From: Guyanagaster necrorhizus
Taxonomy: Eukaryota > Basidiomycota > Agaricomycetes > Agaricales > Physalacriaceae
Direction of reading: 5' to 3'
Length of the DNA stretch: 64,000 bases
Assembly: GCF_019112545.1 (NCBI RefSeq)
Contig: NW_025064880.1
Coordinates: forward strand, 2,024,465-2,088,464
The first letter of the stretch is position 1. Every line of letters begins with the position of its first letter. The position numbers were made by a program, and so were the translations under genes. The notes under the pieces were generated by a model, which saw nothing but the letters and a program-made list of their open reading frames with translations, was not told where the DNA came from and ran no database searches. Positions 58,938 to 64,000 of the stretch are shown one piece after another.

Positions 58938-60482
58938 TCACATCTCACTTGTCGGGTATAGACTCTCAAGAATTCCGATGACTTTGCCATATACAGGATC
59001 TTCTTTGCTCCCGAGCGCGCGCTCTGCGATCTGCCCCACATCCTCCCCCGGAACCCTGTACGAGGCCAAGTCGGATGCGAGTCCTAGTGATGCTACCAGG
59101 CTACAGAGGTGTGAGCACAAAACGCATTGAATACAACAAAAGGGACGTTCCTTGATCGACTTGGACACTAGCAGAACGTCCTCATCCACAGAGCCTGTCG
59201 ACTCGATATGAAGGTAGGGCAGCACTTTGGCGAGTGTTTCCTTGTTCTCTTGGGATTCGGTTTGTGCTTTCATTGCAACTACGGGCGCCAATGTAAGACA
59301 CTGCCCTCGCCAATACCAATCAATATGGTGTTCTTCGAGGTGTTTCGTAAACTCACAGAAGTGATACCATGCGGTATGCCGTACGCCGCTCCCAATTTGT
59401 GTCCCAAAGAATGCGACAATCCCAATGACCTATGAGTGTCAATCATTTAGTATCCCATTCTTCCAAGATGTAACTCAACCTTACTGACCCCTGTCTTTCC
59501 GAATTCGTGGGCCATATACTCATCCAAGATGCCAATTGAAGCCTCTGTCGCACTTCGACGTCTTGTGGATCGACTTTTGAGGCAGGGAGATACTTGAAAA
59601 GGTCGGCAATGGCTGAGTAACATAACACTTTGATTGGGAAAGGGACTCCGGGCCTATACAGGTTTTCTGGAGGAACGTCAGTGTTAAATTTGTTGGGCAG
59701 GACTCATCACACTTGCCAACAGCATGATCGAGGGCGCGAATTCCCGTTGAAAGCCTGAGTACGCCGGAATTCGAAACGAGTTGGCGGTTAAACACGAAGA
59801 CGATGTAAGTGCGCACCAAAGTCTCTCCGGCGTTGGTAAGGTAAGATCTGCGTCTAGTATAATACCAGCGGGAACAAGTCGTCTTGAAGATACTCTATCC
59901 TTCTGACCGTGGTCGTTCGTATATCCGGCACCCATCTACGTTCCCTGAATGAAAGATGAAGGATTGATTAATTGTTACGAACCGTGTATTCTGCCGCGCT
60001 GAGCGTCGTGGGAATTGCTATTTGAGGAAGAATAGGGCCTCCGGTCTCTTCCTGCGCAAAGTAAAGGACAGCCTTTGATGCGTCAGTGGGCGAGCCACCT
60101 CCGATGGAGACAATGATGTTACAGCCGGATTCCCGAAAGACTTTGACGGCACGTCGGATCCCTGCGATAGGTGCATGCTCCCCGATTTCTTGAAAAGTAG
60201 CGCCAAATACATCGTGATCTTTCAAGATGGACTCGATTTGCTTTACAATCTGCGTCTGAATTGATTTTACTGAGTTTTTTTTCTTCTGAGAGTTTCGAAA
60301 AGGACAGGGTAAGAAATCACCTTGCCAACAAGACTCCTTGTGGTTACAATCAATGCTTTCCGAGCACCCAGAGAGGACAATAACTTGGGTAGTGCAGTAG
60401 ATACGGACCCTGGGCCGTAGTATACGCCAGAGAGCTTATCAGGCCAGCCATAGTAACCTTGCAAAGATGAGGCGATAGTCAT
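58938..60482 (-). CDS. Iron-containing alcohol dehydrogenase / maleylacetate reductase, copy 1, with retained intron
   Basis: ATG 60482 (MTIASSLQGYYGWPDKLSGV) to TGA 58938 (...LESLYPTSEM). Motifs in order: VYYGPGSVSTALPKLLSSLG, NAD-binding IIVSIGGGSPTDASKAVLYF, then after introns GAGYTNDHGQK, STGIRALDHAVG, and the metal-binding histidines in GLSHSLGHKLGAAYGIPHGI. This is the group III Fe-ADH fold; maleylacetate reductases (end of the hydroxyquinol/resorcinol route to 3-oxoadipate) are the closest functional type I recognise. Compared with copy 2, the last intron lost its GT donor: 59101-59148 remains as coding sequence and adds 16 net residues (RPFCCIQCVLCSHLCS) without breaking the frame. 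Whether the product folds is unclear. Confidence 0.85.
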
Positions 60483-60520
60483 GGATGGGAAACAGAGATA
60501 CGAACAAGAGAAGCGCAGCC

Positions 60521-60530
60521 AGATATATAA
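60521..60530 (-). promoter_or_regulatory. TATA box of dehydrogenase copy 1
   Basis: ttatatatct on the minus strand about 40 bp before the start codon. The same element is present before copy 2. Confidence 0.5.
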
Positions 60531-62273
60531 GCCGAACTTGAACGTGAGAGAAAGCTTACAGTTACAACAATCTCAGTAATGAAGTCAGTTCCATGCAATC
60601 TAGCATGCCGAGCGTCGGGCACAAGGTTAACAACAACTTGAGGTAAAAGTGGAGACGATACACGGGCCACGCTAGAGGAAGTATGTACCATGTGTTGAAC
60701 CCCTTCCTATTTTCCCTGGGAGTGAAGGATGAGAACCACGTAGGCGGACCAGTGCTTGCCTTTCAAGACTAATTCTGCATCCGTAACCAAACCGGGCAGC
60801 TGCTATTACTATCTGTGAGTCTTTCTGGTCAAAGCGCGTCGATATCGAAGTGTCTGAACTCCAAACAAGTTGAAAGAACTGGTAGGAAACGTAGAGACTT
60901 GATAGTTCGTCTTTTTCGCACATTAACGAGCTAGTTAGGATTCACTTGAAGCTTTGTTTAGTTGCCACGAAATCCAGGCTACTCGATATCGCTGCAATGG
61001 TGAACGTTGGCGATGCGGGCACGTGTCCGAACCCAGGCGCGTCCCGTCAACCACCAACTTTAGTCTCTTGAGGAAAAGTATCCAAGCTTCATCTGCTCTT
61101 CTGTCGCATTGGACAATGCAGCGCTCAATGTCCAATCTGCACTTGATTACGACCCCTTGGAATCCTTTCTCTTCCTCGTCCATAAAATTTGACTGGTGGA
61201 TAGAACGGTTCCGAATCCCAAATGGGAATGCAGGTAGTCATGCGAAGGAGCTTAGACTGACAAGAAAGTTCATCGTAATTTCATTTACGAGACCCTTCCA
61301 TTATTTACTCAGGTTCTCATTGGCTGCATTGGCTAGACAAGTAGCGTCTCACACTGGTTCTTCCATTTTATGGCCATCTGTCACACTGGTTCGCTTCTCG
61401 CCGCTTAGAGCTCTTCAACTTGCCGCGACTCTAACACACCCCTTTTTATCTTTGCTTGCGGCTTCTCTCCACCTCTCATGCTCTCTTTCTTTATGTCTAG
61501 ACCTTCTGTGTTCAACTTCATGCCTTTTCTTTCATGATTAATGTTGAATATTCATGCCTACCATCTTTGTAGCCTTCTACTGGCCTTTGATGTGATTCAG
61601 CAATTTCCCAATGATAATCAAGCGGCTGCGCTTTGACCTCACTTTGCTATGTGAGCTAAGTCGGCATAATCTATTCACTGTGCACAGTGCAGTCTCATGA
61701 CCAATGGCCCTTCCATCTTTCAGCAAGTGCTCCGCATTAAACGCTATCCTTAGATGCTACTACTATAATGTAGCGATGTTGGTCTTAACCAAATAATCAA
61801 CAAAAGTGTCCTTGGACCCAGCCAAGGCTAGGGATATCCAGCAGATATCTGTTGTGCCTGTAGAGTCGGCCCTCAGCCCCCGGGTTCAGCATTTTGGAAT
61901 TCCATTTTATAGCCGTAGCATTTGTACAGCTCCTGTATGGGTAGCATTCTCACGTATGCCTATTTATGGAGCATCCCTAAAACCACTTGAACCTGGTCCT
62001 CCTTGCGTTCCGCGCACTCAATCTGATCTCTAATGATCCTTCCAGCAATAAACCACAGGTGACAACATGTCCAAACATGCTGAGAAGAAAAGTGTTCAAA
62101 CAGTGAAAGGCCGTCACATCGCTTTCCTTCATTTGCCGATTTAGATTTGATGAATGATGTGGTGAAGTATCACTTAATTGACATTTCTGTGCTACTTCAA
62201 TCACCTTCTCAAGTCTGTATGCATCCCCACTAGTAATTGTACATGCGACTGACTACGATTCACGAGTATGCCA
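60531..62273. other. Spacer between the tandem dehydrogenases, including a ~930-bp non-duplicated insertion
   Basis: 60590-60660 resembles 63945-64000 (duplicated promoter). 61205-61310 resembles 58800-58890, and 62240-62273 resembles 58900-58937. The stretch 61313-62240 has no counterpart in copy 1's flank and interrupts the homology. Open frames here (60935-61183 minus, 60954-61541 plus) show no recognisable domain or splice pattern. Confidence 0.5.
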
Positions 62274-63799
62274 TCACACATCGCTCGTCGGGTATAGACT
62301 CTCAAGAATTCCGATGACTTTGCCATATACAGGATCTTCTTTGCTCCCGAGCGCGCGCTCTGCGATCTGCCCCACATCCTCCCTCGGAACCTTGTACGAG
62401 GCCAAGTCGGATGCGAGTCCTAGTGATGCTACCAGGCTACAGAGGTGTGAGCACAAAACGCATTGAATACAACAAAAGGGACGTACTCCTTGATCGACTT
62501 GGACACTAGCAGAACGTCCTCATCCACAGAGCCTGTCGACTCGATATGAAGGTAGGGCAGCACTTTAGCGAGTGTTTCCTTGTTCTCTTGGGATTCGGTT
62601 TGTGCTTTCATTGCAACCACGGGCGCCAAGGTAAGACACTGCCCTCGCCAATACCAATCAATATGGTGTTCTTCGAGGTGTTTCGTAAGCTCACAGAAGT
62701 GATACCATGCGGTATGCCGTACGCTGCTCCCAACTTGTGTCCCAAAGAATGCGACAAGCCCAATGGTCTATGAGCGCCAATCAGTTAAGTATTCCATTCT
62801 TCGGAGATGGAGTTCAATTTTACTAACCCGTATTTTTCTAAATTCATGGGCCATATACTCATCCAAGATGCCAATTGAAGCTTCTGTCGCACCTCGACGT
62901 CTTGTGGATCGGTTTTGGCGGCAGGAAGATATTTGAAAAGGTCGGTAATGGCAGAGTAACATAACACTTTGACCGGGAAAGCGACTCCGGGTCTATACAG
63001 GTTTTCTGGAGGAACGTCAGTGTAACTTGGCTGGGCAGGACTCATGAGTGCACTTGCCGACGGCGTGATCGAGGGCCCGAATTCCCGTTGAAAGCCTGAG
63101 CGTATCAGAATGAGTCGCTGAGTAAACAGTGGAAGGGCGCACCAAAGTCTCTCTGGTGTTGGTAAGGTGAACTCTGCGTCCAGTATGATACCAGCGGGAA
63201 CAAGCCGTTTTGAGGATACTGCTACCTTTTGACCCTGGTCGTTCGTATATCCGGCTCCGATCTATGTTCTTTGAATAAAAAACGAAGGATTGATTAATCA
63301 ATAATACGAACAGTGTATTCTGCCGCGCTGAGCGTCGTGGGAATTGCTATTTGAGGAAGAATAGGGCCTCCGATCTCTTCCTGCGCAAAGTAAAGGACGG
63401 CCTTTGATGCGTCAATGGGCGAGCCACCTCCGATAGAGACAATGACGTCACAGCCGGATTCTCGAAAGATTTTGATGGCACGCCGGATCCCGGCAATGGG
63501 TGAATGCTCCCCGATTTCATGAAAAGTAGCTCCAAATGCATCGTGATCTTTCAGAATGGACTCGACTTGCTTTACAAGCTCAGTCTAAAGTATATCCCTC
63601 GATCTTGAGAATTCAGAAGGAGAGGATAAGAGATCACCTTGCCGACAAGACTCCTTGTGGTTACAATCAATGCTTTCTGAGCACCCAGAGAGGAAAGTAA
63701 CTTGGGTAGCGCAGTAGATACGGACCCTGGACCGTAGTACACACCAGAGAGCCCCTCGGGCCAGGAATAGTAGCCTTGCAAAGACGAGCTGGTAGCCAT
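62274..63799 (-). CDS. Iron-containing alcohol dehydrogenase / maleylacetate reductase, copy 2
   Basis: ATG 63799 (MATSSSLQGYYSWPEGLSGV) to TGA 62274 (...LESLYPTSDV). Same exon plan as copy 1 with closely similar exons and more diverged introns. NAD-binding IIVSIGGGSPIDASKAVLYF-type block near 63400-63460, LASWMSIWPMNLEKYG then PLGLSHSLGHKLGAAYG at about 62700-62880. The final intron 62437-62486 (50 bp, gtacgt...ctgtag) is canonical, joining SIKD to LVASLGLASDLASY. This is therefore the more conventional copy. Role as for copy 1: NAD(P)H-dependent reduction in aromatic or alcohol catabolism, inferred from family. Confidence 0.88.
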
Positions 63800-63834
63800 G
63801 AGTGGGAAGAGATGTACGAACAAGAACAGCACAG

Positions 63835-63844
63835 TTATATATAA
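63835..63844 (-). promoter_or_regulatory. TATA box of dehydrogenase copy 2
   Basis: ttatatataa about 40 bp before the start codon; equivalent in position to the element of copy 1. Confidence 0.5.
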
Positions 63845-64000
63845 GCCGGACGTGAGACATAACTTACAATTACAACAACGTTTAGTAATTCAGCCGGCAA
63901 TCGGGACCTGTAAGAACAAAGTCTGCGGCAGGTACCTGACCAGACCGTACGAACATCGGGCATAGATTCTAAAAGCAGCTTGAGATAAGAGTAGAGAATA

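Noticed and set aside
60954..61541. 195-codon plus-strand open frame between the dehydrogenases
   Set aside because: Spans the border of duplicated DNA and has Ser/Leu-rich sequence with no motif, so not called as a gene.
1..64000. CRISPR arrays, bacterial operons, prophage
   Set aside because: No regularly spaced direct repeats; all genes have spliceosomal introns and eukaryotic families.

Overview
This is a gene-dense nuclear contig from a filamentous basidiomycete, most likely an Agaricomycete. Almost every gene is broken by several introns of about 45-70 bp (GT...AG). There is a fungal-type elongation factor 3, a Zn2Cys6 regulator and a DUF6535-type gene (a family I know from mushroom genomes). 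Remnants of Ty3/Gypsy and Ty1/Copia elements have basidiomycete-style pol sequences. Exon joins were made by eye from splice consensus and family similarity, so outer limits are firmer than internal ones.

Layout. 1-2185 (-): 3' truncated GPI13/PIG-O. 2598-4347 (+): M50B-like membrane metalloprotease. 4650-5181 (+): small unknown protein. 6104-9157 (+): GH5 beta-glucosidase of the sterylglucosidase/EGCrP type. 9154-9411 (-): Gypsy pol remnant. 9604-10142 (+): small coiled-coil gene. 10475-13690 (-): large coiled-coil/low-complexity protein. 14221-15005 (-): secreted protein made of tandem Cys repeats, one per exon. 16246-18903 (+): DUF6535 pseudogene. 19470-23074 (-): eEF3. 24623-25258 (+): LYR-like small protein. 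25619-29073 (-): Zn2Cys6 transcription factor.

29274-34195 is a complete but decayed Ty1/Copia LTR retrotransposon with a GAAGG target-site duplication. It sits about 200 bp upstream of the transcription factor start. It has a half-tRNA-iMet type primer binding site, many nonsense codons and an almost complete absence of CpG.

34602-56065 is a conserved housekeeping block: NAA35/MAK10 (-), mitochondrial TrpRS (+), V-ATPase subunit a (+), WBP1/OST48 (+), a coiled-coil protein (+), endonuclease III (-), THI20 (-), RPA34 (+), an intron-containing tRNA-Asp(GTC), ADA3 (-) and an SLC41-type Mg2+ transporter (+). Several neighbours share divergent promoters of only about 130-240 bp.

56437-64000 is an accessory, probably catabolic, mini-cluster on the minus strand: one cytochrome P450 and two tandem iron-containing alcohol dehydrogenase/maleylacetate reductase genes. 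In the first dehydrogenase copy an intron has apparently become coding after loss of its GT donor.

The observations most worth checking are this intron exonization, the exon-repeat secreted protein, the unequal LTRs with intron-like GT-AG segments, and the CpG-erased retrotransposon. I did not find a clearly new multi-gene defence or biosynthetic system.
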